This document shows, one piece after another, positions 32,951 to 41,489 of a DNA stretch of 43,308 nt. The stretch covers positions 1-43,308 of the forward strand of contig ABCO01000013.1 of NCBI GenBank assembly GCA_000170815.1, in the 5' to 3' direction. A program made the translations under genes and the position numbers. The first letter of the stretch is position 1, and every line of letters begins with the position of its first letter. This stretch comes from an unidentified eubacterium SCB49 (GTDB lineage Bacteria; Bacteroidota; Bacteroidia; Flavobacteriales; Flavobacteriaceae). The notes under the pieces are model-generated. The model saw only the letters and a list, made by a program, of their open reading frames with translations. It searched no databases and had not been told where the DNA came from.

Positions 32951-34018
32951 TTATATTTTTTTGTTTTCATAATAGTTAATCACTAGTGCCACCATATAAC
33001 TATAACTTTTAATACCACCAGACACATTATTGGCATGCAAATAGCCGTCATAAAAATATTTAGAAATATCTTCAATAGGATTTTCATAACTTTCCCAAAA
33101 ATCACGCATATCTTTATAGCTTGCAAGAATACCTGGGTTTATTGTACAAATTAACTCACGGTATTTATTAATATCTCTTCTTGCAACTTCGTTAACTAGG
33201 TACCTTAATGCAAAAATATACCCCGAATACTGTATGTATGTGTCATCATTATTTACAGTCACTAGCGTTGCGATAAAATTAGCTTCATTTTCTGCAGCAT
33301 ATCCTATTTGATGCGCAGTTTCATGTGCGCTTACTACTGGGAATTTATACGTTTTTATCAAGCTATTTACTTGTGCTTCATTAGAAAAAGGATTTAAATA
33401 ACCACTATACCCCATAATAGTTAACCCTAAACTCCAGATGCTTTTTTTAATACTAACGGGCGAGTAGTTAAGCATTGGAATAGCGGCTTCAATATTATCA
33501 TACCCATTTTTAGTTTTATTAAATATCTCTTTTTGTGTGTAAGGAGGTTCAATTTTTAAAGTGTCTTGATTACCAAGTTGAAGATGCATTTCATTGGCTT
33601 TTTTTACAAAGCGTTCTGTCATACTTACAAGTTCATCTGTTGTATATTGGTTTTCAATATTTAAAGTCTCGTGTAGCGGTATTCTATAATAATTGAGGCC
33701 CCAAAGCATATGAAACAAAAAATAAACAATACTTACACTAGCAGTAATGTCTAAAATAAAGCTAAGAGGCTCTTTAAACAATCTAGCAATATTTTTATAC
33801 AACCATCGCAAAGCATAAATGGTTACGAGGGTATAAAATACATCACCCACAGAAAACGGTACCCAACCAAAAAGGTAACGAGAAGTTTTAGAAATAATAG
33901 GATATATGCCTTGGCTGTAATAAGTTTCTATAATTTCAGGGAAATTTCCGAGCATTTGTATAATGCTATATTGTATAACAAGTAATATTGTTAAAATAAA
34001 TGAGGTTTTTTTAAACAT
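32951..34018 (-). CDS. DUF3810 membrane protein with a zincin-like HExxH motif
   Basis: A 355-residue protein typical of Bacteroidota DUF3810. It has three membrane segments (about 6-24, 54-76 and 87-107), then a conserved WGLNYYRIPL and a long soluble domain. That domain holds VVSAHETAHQIGYAAENEANFIA (residues 228-250): HETAH at 232-236 plus E243/E245 matches a gluzincin metal site. SGYLNPFSNEAQVNS precedes it and EVARRDINKYRELI follows. The family's function is unknown; a membrane-anchored metallopeptidase acting on the periplasmic side is plausible. It is a single gene convergent with the nitroreductase gene. Confidence 0.88.
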   Translation of the reverse strand: MFKKTSFILTILLVIQYSIIQMLGNFPEIIETYYSQGIYPIISKTSRYLFGWVPFSVGDVFYTLVTIYALRWLYKNIARLFKEPLSFILDITASVSIVYFLFHMLWGLNYYRIPLHETLNIENQYTTDELVSMTERFVKKANEMHLQLGNQDTLKIEPPYTQKEIFNKTKNGYDNIEAAIPMLNYSPVSIKKSIWSLGLTIMGYSGYLNPFSNEAQVNSLIKTYKFPVVSAHETAHQIGYAAENEANFIATLVTVNNDDTYIQYSGYIFALRYLVNEVARRDINKYRELICTINPGILASYKDMRDFWESYENPIEDISKYFYDGYLHANNVSGGIKSYSYMVALVINYYENKKI

Positions 34019-34101
34019 ATGATGTTTCAGAAGTAAATATAACCGTAAAATAATATTGTTAAGGTGTTCTTATAGTTAAGCTTAAAAATACTAAAAGTAC
34101 G

Positions 34102-34109
34102 TAACTTTG
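34102..34109 (+). promoter_or_regulatory. -7 box of pepD
   Basis: TAACTTTG, 25 bases before the pepD start at 34135; matches TAnnTTTG, no good TTG partner. Confidence 0.45.
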
Positions 34110-34134
34110 CAGTCTAAAACATAAAAACAAAATA

Positions 34135-35592
34135 ATGAACCAAGCCATACGTAATCTCGAACCAAAAGAACTCTGGAACAAATTTGCAGACCTAAACGCT
34201 GTGCCACGTCCTTCAAAGAAAGAAGAACGAGTGATACAGTTTATGTTAGACTTCGGAAATAATCTAGGTTTTAAAACAATTAAAGACGAAGTAGGTAACG
34301 TTATTATTTGCAAACCTGCTACAGAAGGCCTTGAAAACCGAAAGAAAGTAGTGATGCAATCGCACCTTGATATGGTGCATCAAAAAAATAATGATACCGA
34401 TTTTGATTTTGATACTCAAGGTATCGAGATGTATGTAGATGGAGATTGGGTACGTGCTAATGGTACTACACTAGGTGCAGATAATGGACTGGGAGTTGCT
34501 ACAATAATGGCAATTTTAGAAAGTAAAACCATTGAGCATCCAGCTATTGAAGCGCTTTTTACAATAGATGAAGAGACAGGAATGACAGGTGCAATGGGCT
34601 TAAAAGGTGGTGTGCTTACGGGTGATATTTTACTTAACCTTGATACAGAAGAAGATGATGAGATAGGTGTAGGTTGTGCAGGAGGTGTAGATGTGACAGC
34701 CACAAGAACTTATGATGAAGTTGCTAGTCCTGAAGCTGCAAAAACATATACAATTACCGTTAAAGGTTTACAAGGTGGGCATAGTGGTATGGATATCATC
34801 AAAGGACTAGGTAATGCAAACAAAATGATGAATAGAGTATTACATGCAACAAATGATGTAATGCATATTTCTACACTAAAAGGAGGTAGTTTACGTAATG
34901 CAATACCTAGAGAAAGTGTTTGTAAAGTAGTAGTAACAAATGATAATAAAGAAGCTTTTACAACTGCTGTAAATAAGGTAGCAGATTTAATGAAGCAAGA
35001 GTACAGCTCACTAGAACCAAATCTAGAAGTTAGTGTTGAAGAAACTACTGCTGCTGGTAATGTAATGTCTAGTGAAGCTCAGACAGCATTAATACAGATG
35101 GTTTATGCTGCTCCTAATGGGGTATTTAGAATGAGTCCTGCTATTGCAGATCTTGTAGAGACTTCAAATAATATTGCAAAAATAACGGTTGGAGATGGAA
35201 ATATGACAATAGCTTGTCTTACTAGGTCTTCTGTAGCGTCTTCTAAAGATGATCTTGCAAACACTCTTGCAGCAGCTTTTAAAATGGGAGGTTGTGATGT
35301 AGACTTTTCAGGAGAATATCCAGGATGGGCACCTAATATGGATAGCCCAATTTTAAAAGTAATGGAAGCACTTTATACAAAAATGAATAACGAAAAGCCA
35401 CATGTAGCTGCTTGTCACGCTGGATTAGAATGTGGGATATTAGGACAAAATTACCCAGAAATGGATATGATTTCTTTTGGTCCTACTATTAAAGGAGCGC
35501 ACTCGCCAGACGAAAGAGCAAGTATCTCTTCTGCACAAAAGTATTGGGCATATGTTTTAGAGATATTAAAAAACATACCTGTAAAGGCTTAA
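34135..35592 (+). CDS. pepD: aminoacyl-histidine dipeptidase (M20 family)
   Basis: A 485-residue cytoplasmic metallopeptidase that hydrolyses Xaa-His and other dipeptides. The zinc ligands and catalytic residues are in order: H77 and D79 (QSHLDMVHQK), D116 (GTTLGADNGLG), E146/E147 (TIDEETGMTGA), then an aspartate in NLDTEEDDEIGVGCAGG, and near the C-terminus ACHAGLECGIL and GPTIKGAHSPDE. The internal lid domain starts near YTITVKGLQGGHSGMDI. Length fits PepD (about 485). It is followed by a strong terminator shared with purB. Confidence 0.95.
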   Translation: MNQAIRNLEPKELWNKFADLNAVPRPSKKEERVIQFMLDFGNNLGFKTIKDEVGNVIICKPATEGLENRKKVVMQSHLDMVHQKNNDTDFDFDTQGIEMYVDGDWVRANGTTLGADNGLGVATIMAILESKTIEHPAIEALFTIDEETGMTGAMGLKGGVLTGDILLNLDTEEDDEIGVGCAGGVDVTATRTYDEVASPEAAKTYTITVKGLQGGHSGMDIIKGLGNANKMMNRVLHATNDVMHISTLKGGSLRNAIPRESVCKVVVTNDNKEAFTTAVNKVADLMKQEYSSLEPNLEVSVEETTAAGNVMSSEAQTALIQMVYAAPNGVFRMSPAIADLVETSNNIAKITVGDGNMTIACLTRSSVASSKDDLANTLAAAFKMGGCDVDFSGEYPGWAPNMDSPILKVMEALYTKMNNEKPHVAACHAGLECGILGQNYPEMDMISFGPTIKGAHSPDERASISSAQKYWAYVLEILKNIPVKA

Positions 35593-35610
35593 TTCTTTAA
35601 AATAAGACAT

Positions 35611-35643
35611 AAAAAAAGCAGCGAATTTTTCGCTGCTTTTTTT
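35611..35643. terminator. bidirectional terminator between pepD and purB
   Basis: AAAAAAAGCAGCGAA / TTCGCTGCTTTTTTT stem with a TTT loop, symmetric A and T tracts for the two convergent genes. Confidence 0.9.
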
Positions 35644-35698
35644 GTTCTATAAATAGTGTTGTTGCTATTAAAAAAAAATAATCAACAATAAATAAGCT

Positions 35699-37042
35699 TT
35701 ATACTCCGGTATAATTACTTGGAGTTACAGCACGCATTTCTGTTTTTATAGCTTCTGAAACATCAAGTGTTTCAATGAAGTTAGAAATTGATGCTTGATT
35801 AATAGCTTCGTTAGTTCTTGTAAGCCCTTTTAAAGCTTCGTAAGCGTTAGGATAAGCCTCTCTTCTTAAAATGGTTTGAATTGCTTCTGCAACAACTGCC
35901 CAATTGTTTTCAAGATCTTGTTTAAACTTAGCTTCGTTTAATAATAATTTATCCAGCCCTTTTAAGGTAGATTGAAAAGCAATAAGCGTGTGTCCTAAGG
36001 GTACACCTATATTACGCAATACGGTACTGTCTGTTAAGTCACGCTGCAATCTACTTACAGGTAGTTTTTCTGAAAGGTGAGTGAAAATCGCATTTGCAAT
36101 CCCAATATTTCCTTCACTATTTTCAAAATCGATTGGGTTTACTTTATGTGGCATTGCAGAAGAACCAACTTCACCTGCTTTAATCTTTTGTTTAAAATAA
36201 TCCATAGATACATAGGTCCAAACATCTCTGTCAAGATCTAAAATAATGGTGTTTATTCTTTTTAGGCAGTCAAACAATGCCGCCATATGATCGTAGTGTT
36301 CAATCTGTGTAGTAGGGAAGGAGTGGTGTAAACCTAAAGTTTCTTGTACAAACTTGGTTCCAAAAGCTTTCCAGTCTATATTAGGGTAGGCAACTTTATG
36401 CGCGTTAAAATTACCTGTAGCACCACCAAATTTGGCTGCACTTTTAATGTTGTTTAATAAGTCAAACTGTTCATCAAGTCTCGTTACAAAAACTTGTATT
36501 TCTTTACCTAAACGCGTAGGAGAAGCTGGTTGCCCGTGAGTACGTGCAAGCATAGATATGTCTGCCCACTCTGTAGCAAGACTGCTTAGTTTTTCTTTTA
36601 GCTCAAGGTACATAGGTATATAAGCCTCGTTCATCGCTTCTTTAAGAGATAAAGGGATGGCTGTATTGTTTATATCTTGAGATGTTAGACCAAAATGAAT
36701 AAACTCTTTATATCCTTGAAGGTTTAAGCCGTCAAACTTTTCTTTGATAAAATATTCAACTGCCTTTACATCGTGGTTCGTAACTTTTTCAATATCCTTA
36801 ATTTTTAAGGCATCTTCACTAGAAAAGTCGCTATATATTTTGCGAAGTTCAGAAAAAAGAGATGTGTCAAAATCACTTAGCTGTGGTAAAGGGATGGTCG
36901 CCAAAGCAATGAAATATTCAATTTCTACTTGCACTCTATACTTGATAAGCGCTTCTTCAGAAAAGAAAGGAATTAATGATGCTGTTTTAGATGCGTACCT
37001 CCCGTCTATTGGTGATATTGCTTTTAATGCTTGGTGACTCAT
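35699..37042 (-). CDS. purB: adenylosuccinate lyase
   Basis: A 447-residue cytoplasmic enzyme of the fumarase/aspartase superfamily, acting twice in purine synthesis (SAICAR to AICAR, and adenylosuccinate to AMP). Motifs: DIEKVTNHDVKAVEYFIKEK with the catalytic histidine region, FGLTSQDINNTA, MLARTHGQPASPTRLGKE, and the superfamily signature GSSAMPHKVNPIDFENSEGN with the mobile catalytic serine. Full length for the family. A complete promoter precedes it; it converges on pepD. Confidence 0.97.
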   Translation of the reverse strand: MSHQALKAISPIDGRYASKTASLIPFFSEEALIKYRVQVEIEYFIALATIPLPQLSDFDTSLFSELRKIYSDFSSEDALKIKDIEKVTNHDVKAVEYFIKEKFDGLNLQGYKEFIHFGLTSQDINNTAIPLSLKEAMNEAYIPMYLELKEKLSSLATEWADISMLARTHGQPASPTRLGKEIQVFVTRLDEQFDLLNNIKSAAKFGGATGNFNAHKVAYPNIDWKAFGTKFVQETLGLHHSFPTTQIEHYDHMAALFDCLKRINTIILDLDRDVWTYVSMDYFKQKIKAGEVGSSAMPHKVNPIDFENSEGNIGIANAIFTHLSEKLPVSRLQRDLTDSTVLRNIGVPLGHTLIAFQSTLKGLDKLLLNEAKFKQDLENNWAVVAEAIQTILRREAYPNAYEALKGLTRTNEAINQASISNFIETLDVSEAIKTEMRAVTPSNYTGV

Positions 37043-37064
37043 GATTGCTAAATTTTAAAAGATG

Positions 37065-37094
37065 CAAAGATACGTAATACTGTTAATTCTTCAA
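37065..37094 (-). promoter_or_regulatory. promoter of purB
   Basis: On the minus strand TTG (37092-37094), 19 bases, TATCTTTG (37065-37072), then 22 bases to the purB start. Matches the flavobacterial consensus. No purine operator was recognised. Confidence 0.65.
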
Positions 37095-37254
37095 TCAGGA
37101 TTTTAAAGCAAATAATATATGTGTTTTTTATAGCATTTTTTTATATATTTTAACGAAAACTACTGAAGTAACCGACTTGATAACTTTTTTAAAGTGTTAA
37201 GTTTTGTTATATTTATAGGGTAAAACTAGAAATTTTTAATTTAAATAAAAAATA

Positions 37255-37587
37255 ATGAGCGAAACAAGCGAAAAACTAGCAAAACTTAAAGAAACTGCAT
37301 TATCTCAATTAAAAGAATGTGGCGTTTCTAATGTTGATGAAGAACAATTAGATGGTTATGTAAATAGTTTACGTACCATGGTAGGAAATAGAGATGCACT
37401 TTTAGTTTCAGGAACAGATAAAGCAGAATTGGCTACTGTTTATAGAAATTTTGTTGCAAAAAAATTAGGGGTTGATGATAAAGATAAAGGGATGAAGGCT
37501 ATAGAAGCTGTTGCAGAAAAGATGTCTGCAATTAAGCAAAAAAGTAGACCAGCATTTTATTATCTAGTAGCAAAAGAGCTTAAATAA
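37255..37587 (+). CDS. DUF2853 family protein
   Basis: A 110-residue soluble, all-helical protein. The sequence ELATVYRNFVAKKLGV and C-terminal KMSAIKQKSRPAFYYLVAKEL are the conserved parts of DUF2853, a small bacterial family known from structural genomics without an assigned function. It is a single gene with its own terminator, between purB (divergent) and ribB (convergent). The start ATG follows an A-rich leader typical of Bacteroidota, with no Shine-Dalgarno sequence. Confidence 0.88.
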   Translation: MSETSEKLAKLKETALSQLKECGVSNVDEEQLDGYVNSLRTMVGNRDALLVSGTDKAELATVYRNFVAKKLGVDDKDKGMKAIEAVAEKMSAIKQKSRPAFYYLVAKELK

Positions 37588-37607
37588 GTTTTTGCAAACA
37601 TATAGAA

Positions 37608-37639
37608 TAAAAAAAGCCCACTATTTAGTGGGCTTTTTT
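37608..37639. terminator. bidirectional terminator between the DUF2853 gene and ribB
   Basis: AAAAAAAGCCCACTA / TAGTGGGCTTTTTT stem around a TT loop; A and T tracts on both sides. Confidence 0.9.
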
Positions 37640-37671
37640 ATGCGGTTTATTTTTTTGAAAGTAAATAACGA

Positions 37672-38820
37672 TTAATAGGTAGCATAATCTGTAATTTCTA
37701 ATCCATAACCAATCATTCCTACACGTTTAGATTGTTGGCTATTGGTTAATAGTTTTATTTTATGGATACCAAGATCGTGTAAAATTTGAGCTCCAATACC
37801 AAAATCTTTACTATCCATTTTGATGCTTGGTGCCTTTGCAATCTCTTCGTCTTTTTGTACTTCACGAAGTGTTTTAAGTCTATTTAATAAATTAAATGAC
37901 TGTGCTTCTTGGTTGATAAAAACCATCGCTCCTTTGCCTTCCGCGTTTAGCGCAGTAAACATGTCTTCTAGTTTTTTGTCTACACTATTGGTTAGTGTTC
38001 CTAAAATATCATTATTTACAAGTGTAGAGTTCATTCTAACCATTACAGATTCACTCGCAGTCCAAGTGCCTTTGGTTAGGGCTATATGTACTTGGTCATT
38101 AGTTGTTTGTTGGTATGCTCTCAGTCTATAAGAACCAAAATTGGTGTTAATTGTAAAGTCTTCCTTTTTCTCAATAAGAGAGTCGTGCTCCATTCTATAA
38201 GCCACTAAAGCTTCAATACTTACTAGTTTTAAATCAAATCTTTTGGCTACTTCTACCAATTGTGGTAAACGTGCCATAGTTCCATCTTCATTTAAAATTT
38301 CGACAAGGATTCCTGTTGGCTTTAAGCCAGCTAGTCTAGCAAAATCTATAGCAGCTTCTGTATGTCCTGTTCTTCTTAGCACACCTCCTTCTTTAGCACG
38401 TAAAGGGAAAATATGTCCCGGACGTCCTAAGTCATTAGGCTTTGTATCTTCATCTACTAATGCTTTTATAGTTTTAGATCTATCATGAACAGATATACCT
38501 GTTGTACAGCCGTTACCTATAAGGTCTACAGATACTGTAAATTGTGTGTGGTGTAAAACTGTGTTGTTCTCAACCATCATCGTCAATTCTAGCTCTTTGC
38601 AACGCTCTTCTGTTAATGGCGCACAGATAAGTCCACGGCCATGAGTTGCCATAAAGTTTATCATTTCTGGCGTAACCATCTCTGCAGCTGCAATAAAGTC
38701 GCCTTCATTTTCGCGATTTTCATCATCAACCACAATAATCACCTTACCTTTTTTAATATCTGCAATGGCTTCTTCTATTGTGTTGAGCTCAATTTGGGTA
38801 CCGTTAACCGTAGTCATCAT
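37672..38820 (-). CDS. ribB: 3,4-dihydroxy-2-butanone 4-phosphate synthase with a degenerate GTP cyclohydrolase II domain
   Basis: A protein of 382 residues from ATG 38820. The N-terminal half is an intact RibB: VVDDENRENEGDFIAAAE, THGRGLICAPLT, HTQFTVSVD and the signature GRPGHIFPLRAKEGGVLRRTGHTEAAIDFARLAGL, converting ribulose 5-phosphate to the four-carbon riboflavin precursor. The C-terminal half follows RibA in length and keeps DFGIGAQILHDLGIHKIKLLTNS and GYGLEI, but the zinc cysteines of RibA (E-C-L-T and L-R-C-D-C) are replaced (NSTLV, LTNSV) and E-G-R-G-I-G-L is EAQSFNL. The cyclohydrolase is therefore probably inactive, and a separate ribA is expected elsewhere. A -7 box upstream sets the start; 38859 is rejected. 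Confidence 0.93.
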   Translation of the reverse strand: MMTTVNGTQIELNTIEEAIADIKKGKVIIVVDDENRENEGDFIAAAEMVTPEMINFMATHGRGLICAPLTEERCKELELTMMVENNTVLHHTQFTVSVDLIGNGCTTGISVHDRSKTIKALVDEDTKPNDLGRPGHIFPLRAKEGGVLRRTGHTEAAIDFARLAGLKPTGILVEILNEDGTMARLPQLVEVAKRFDLKLVSIEALVAYRMEHDSLIEKKEDFTINTNFGSYRLRAYQQTTNDQVHIALTKGTWTASESVMVRMNSTLVNNDILGTLTNSVDKKLEDMFTALNAEGKGAMVFINQEAQSFNLLNRLKTLREVQKDEEIAKAPSIKMDSKDFGIGAQILHDLGIHKIKLLTNSQQSKRVGMIGYGLEITDYATY

Positions 38821-38838
38821 AGTCTTATTTTTGGAGTG

Positions 38839-38846
38839 CAAAGATA
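38839..38846 (-). promoter_or_regulatory. -7 box of ribB
   Basis: TATCTTTG on the minus strand 18 bases before ATG 38820. It lies inside the coding stretch of the longer ATG (38859) start and so argues for the shorter one. Confidence 0.55.
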
Positions 38847-38859
38847 CAAGAAATGACAT

Positions 38860-39189
38860 TGATATTTTAGTGTAAACATGTGAGTTTAACGTTTGCTTCA
38901 GAAATATTATAATGTTGAGAAAAGTGATTTTAAAATTAAATAGAAGTTAAAGCATAACAAATAGAGAAGGAGAACATTTTTTATTTAAATGATCTCACTG
39001 TTAAGTCTATTAATTTATGACAAGTACAGAAGACGAAATTAAAATGTTATCACCTCTTTGAGCTAGCTACCTGTCAATTAATCTGTATATAGGTGAGGTT
39101 GTTAATACTTGCTTGTAACAAGTGTGATCTGTTACAATGATTTTTGAGTTAGAAGGTGTTTTAATTCTCTATGCAAGTATAGTATTAGG
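38860..39189. other. 330-base gene-free stretch between the permease gene and ribB
   Basis: AT-rich, without a coding frame. Apart from a weak ACTTG/CAAGT inverted repeat near 39110-39126 nothing was recognised: no FMN riboswitch-like conserved blocks and no clear terminator hairpin with a T run. Confidence 0.5.
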
Positions 39190-40806
39190 TTATTCTACCT
39201 TATATCCTTTTTCTTCTAATCTTGCAGCGGCGGCTCGTTGCATTTCTTCCGTAAAATTATATTGCTTTGGGTTTTTTAATATTTCTATTAATTCTGCATA
39301 GGTTTTAGAAAGTACAATTGTTTTTTCTTGTTGCGTGAGTAGGGCAGCGGTATCACCTATAACAATGGCTGCATCTTTTTCTTTTTTTCCGAAGAGACGG
39401 GAAATACGTTGACCAAACTGATCAAAATCTACAATACCTTGATCTGTTGTTGCTCTATAAGTAAGCCAAATACTTAATGGTAACATGATTAATGTACTTA
39501 TCCAGGTCCCTAAAAATGGGTGAATCGAGCCATCTTCGGCACTGTTTTTTGCAAAAATGCCAATAAAATGATAGGTTAAAAATAGTACCACAGCGACTAC
39601 CATAGGTAATCCCATTCCTCCTTTTCGAATAATAGCGCCTAATGGTGCTCCAATAAAAAATAGGATGATACAGGCAAATCCTAATACGATCTTTTCGTGT
39701 AAGGCAATTTCATATTTATTTAGTTTTCTAACTCTGTTTTTTGAGTCTTCTTTTTTTGCTTTTGCAGCTTGTATGGTACCATTTACATTATTGATAGCCA
39801 TCCCAATAATATCTGCGCGTTCATGCGGAAGATAGATGTCTAAAATAGAAGTTACAGTATCACTTACAGGGATGTTTTCTGTTTTTTCATCTTTAAATTT
39901 AATGCTACCTGTACGATGATACATGTTTTCTGCAAACTGCTCTAAATTTTTTGAGTAAGCATCAGAGAGAGAGTCTATTTCTGTAGCAAGCTCTCCTATG
40001 TTGTACATATTTTGATTGCTAATATTATTTTCTTGATCTACATCTTTTGCGTTTAATGCGGTTAGATCAATATTAATAGTGTACTCTTCAAAATATGTTT
40101 TTACATAAGGTTCTCGATGTTGTTTTTTGTAATCTTTTTCTATAAGTTCTTGATAGTCATAGCCGTTTTTTAATATTAAGCTTAGTGTATTACTACCTTC
40201 TTCACTGGTTAGCTCTCCTTTTTCTGCAATAGTGACAATAAGATTGTTAGAAGGTTTTTTCATATCTTTTCTATGAATAATTACCCCTTCCAAAAACTCG
40301 CCATTTTCACCAGATTTCTCTGCTACTTTAATGTTTAATTCATCTCCTATTTGATTAAATTGCCCAGCAGCAATAACCATAGAAGGTTTAAATTGTTGAA
40401 TATTTCGGCGTAAATTTTGCCATTTATACTCAGAGTAAGGAATCACATTGTTACTAAAGAAAAATGCGGTGATACCAAGTAAAAGAATAAATACAGACAA
40501 ACTTCGCATTGCTCTTTGCAACGAAATACCTGTAGATTTCATTGCAGCAAACTCATATCGTTCTGCAAAACCTCCAAAAACCATTAGCGAAGTGACTAAT
40601 ATGCTTAAAGGCAGTACGAGTGTCACAATACGAGGCGAGTAGAACCAAAGAAACTTTAATACAATGCTGATGTCTAGGTCTTTACCTGCTAGTTCAGAGA
40701 TGTAAAGCCAAATACCTTGTAGGATAAAAATGAACATTAAAATAATGAAGACGCTGAAAAACGTCTTCAAAAAACTAACTAATATATATTTATCCAGTAT
40801 TTTCAA
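39190..40806 (-). CDS. LptF/LptG-family lipopolysaccharide export permease
   Basis: A 538-residue inner-membrane protein of the YjgP/YjgQ family. It opens with MKILDKYILVSFLKTFFSVF, has three N-terminal helices (about 12-34, 50-72, 98-118), a large periplasmic beta-jellyroll domain (about 130-370) and three C-terminal helices (about 373-395, 401-420, 433-452) with the conserved GFACIILFFIGAPLGAIIRKGGMGLPM. A 70-residue cytoplasmic tail extends beyond the usual end. It works with LptB and a second permease to extract LPS and pass it to LptC/A. lolA lies 11 bases upstream, so both envelope genes are probably one operon. Which of LptF or LptG it is cannot be told. Confidence 0.92.
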   Translation of the reverse strand: MKILDKYILVSFLKTFFSVFIILMFIFILQGIWLYISELAGKDLDISIVLKFLWFYSPRIVTLVLPLSILVTSLMVFGGFAERYEFAAMKSTGISLQRAMRSLSVFILLLGITAFFFSNNVIPYSEYKWQNLRRNIQQFKPSMVIAAGQFNQIGDELNIKVAEKSGENGEFLEGVIIHRKDMKKPSNNLIVTIAEKGELTSEEGSNTLSLILKNGYDYQELIEKDYKKQHREPYVKTYFEEYTINIDLTALNAKDVDQENNISNQNMYNIGELATEIDSLSDAYSKNLEQFAENMYHRTGSIKFKDEKTENIPVSDTVTSILDIYLPHERADIIGMAINNVNGTIQAAKAKKEDSKNRVRKLNKYEIALHEKIVLGFACIILFFIGAPLGAIIRKGGMGLPMVVAVVLFLTYHFIGIFAKNSAEDGSIHPFLGTWISTLIMLPLSIWLTYRATTDQGIVDFDQFGQRISRLFGKKEKDAAIVIGDTAALLTQQEKTIVLSKTYAELIEILKNPKQYNFTEEMQRAAAARLEEKGYKVE

Positions 40807-40817
40807 AAGAAAATTGA

Positions 40818-41459
40818 CTAATCTAATCTGTTAATATAATACCCTTCTTTTGAGTATTTTTCTTGGTCAAAGGTAAACATCGATTTTGATAAAGGCTGGT
40901 TGGTTTTAAAAGAGTTTACAGTTAACGTGTATTTTGTTCCTTGTGTATCTGTTTGTATCAACCTGTATATATGCTTTGTTTGAACATCGATCCCTAGGAG
41001 TATGTTTTTAATTTCAGCATTTGGGTCTATAGGTATTAGTTTAACATACTGTATTTTACGTCCCTTTACAGTTTGAGAAATATCTTTTTTAAAGTTATAT
41101 CCCTTTTCGTAAAAAGTTAGCATTTTTGATGGCGTAATTTCTGTGTCTTCTTCTGGGTTATATGCAGAGATAGTAACCTCTTCATCTTCTGGGACAATCG
41201 TATAAATATTGTTCCCATCAAAAATACGTGTTGTTCCTAGCATATTAAGTACATACTTATTTCCAGATAACGTTACGTTTCCTTTTGTGTCTTGATTTAC
41301 GTTTTCTTTAGAATTAGAGAGATTGTATTTAAAGGCAATCTCAATGTTATCATAACTTTTTACTTTTTGGGATACCTCGTTTAATAACGACTTCATTTCT
41401 TGGGCTTGCACAAAACTCACACTCAAAATGGTTACAAAAAGGATTACAATTTTTTTCAT
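40818..41459 (-). CDS. LolA-type outer-membrane lipoprotein carrier
   Basis: A 213-residue periplasmic protein with a signal peptide (KKIVILFVTILSVSFVQAQ, cleavage after residue 19 or 20). The mature part follows the LolA open half-barrel: LLNEVSQKVKSYDNIEIAFKYNL, GNVTLSGNKYVLNMLGTTRIFDGNNIYTIVPEDEEVTI, the KMLTFYEKGYNF segment and YTLTVNSFKTNQPLSKSMFTFDQEKY. LolA carries lipoproteins from LolCDE to the outer membrane. It is placed between ftsK (30 bases) and the LptF/G-type permease gene (11 bases), an order conserved in flavobacteria as far as I recall. Confidence 0.9.
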   Translation of the reverse strand: MKKIVILFVTILSVSFVQAQEMKSLLNEVSQKVKSYDNIEIAFKYNLSNSKENVNQDTKGNVTLSGNKYVLNMLGTTRIFDGNNIYTIVPEDEEVTISAYNPEEDTEITPSKMLTFYEKGYNFKKDISQTVKGRKIQYVKLIPIDPNAEIKNILLGIDVQTKHIYRLIQTDTQGTKYTLTVNSFKTNQPLSKSMFTFDQEKYSKEGYYINRLD

Positions 41460-41489
41460 TTTTATTTTTTTTCTGAAAATTTAATACTG

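Noticed and set aside
37043..37254. Possible purine riboswitch between purB and the DUF2853 gene
   Set aside because: No recognisable purine-aptamer core or terminator hairpin; only an ordinary promoter for purB.
38860..39189. Possible FMN riboswitch upstream of ribB
   Set aside because: The conserved blocks of the FMN aptamer are absent, and the -7 box lies only 18 bases before the ATG, leaving no room for a leader.
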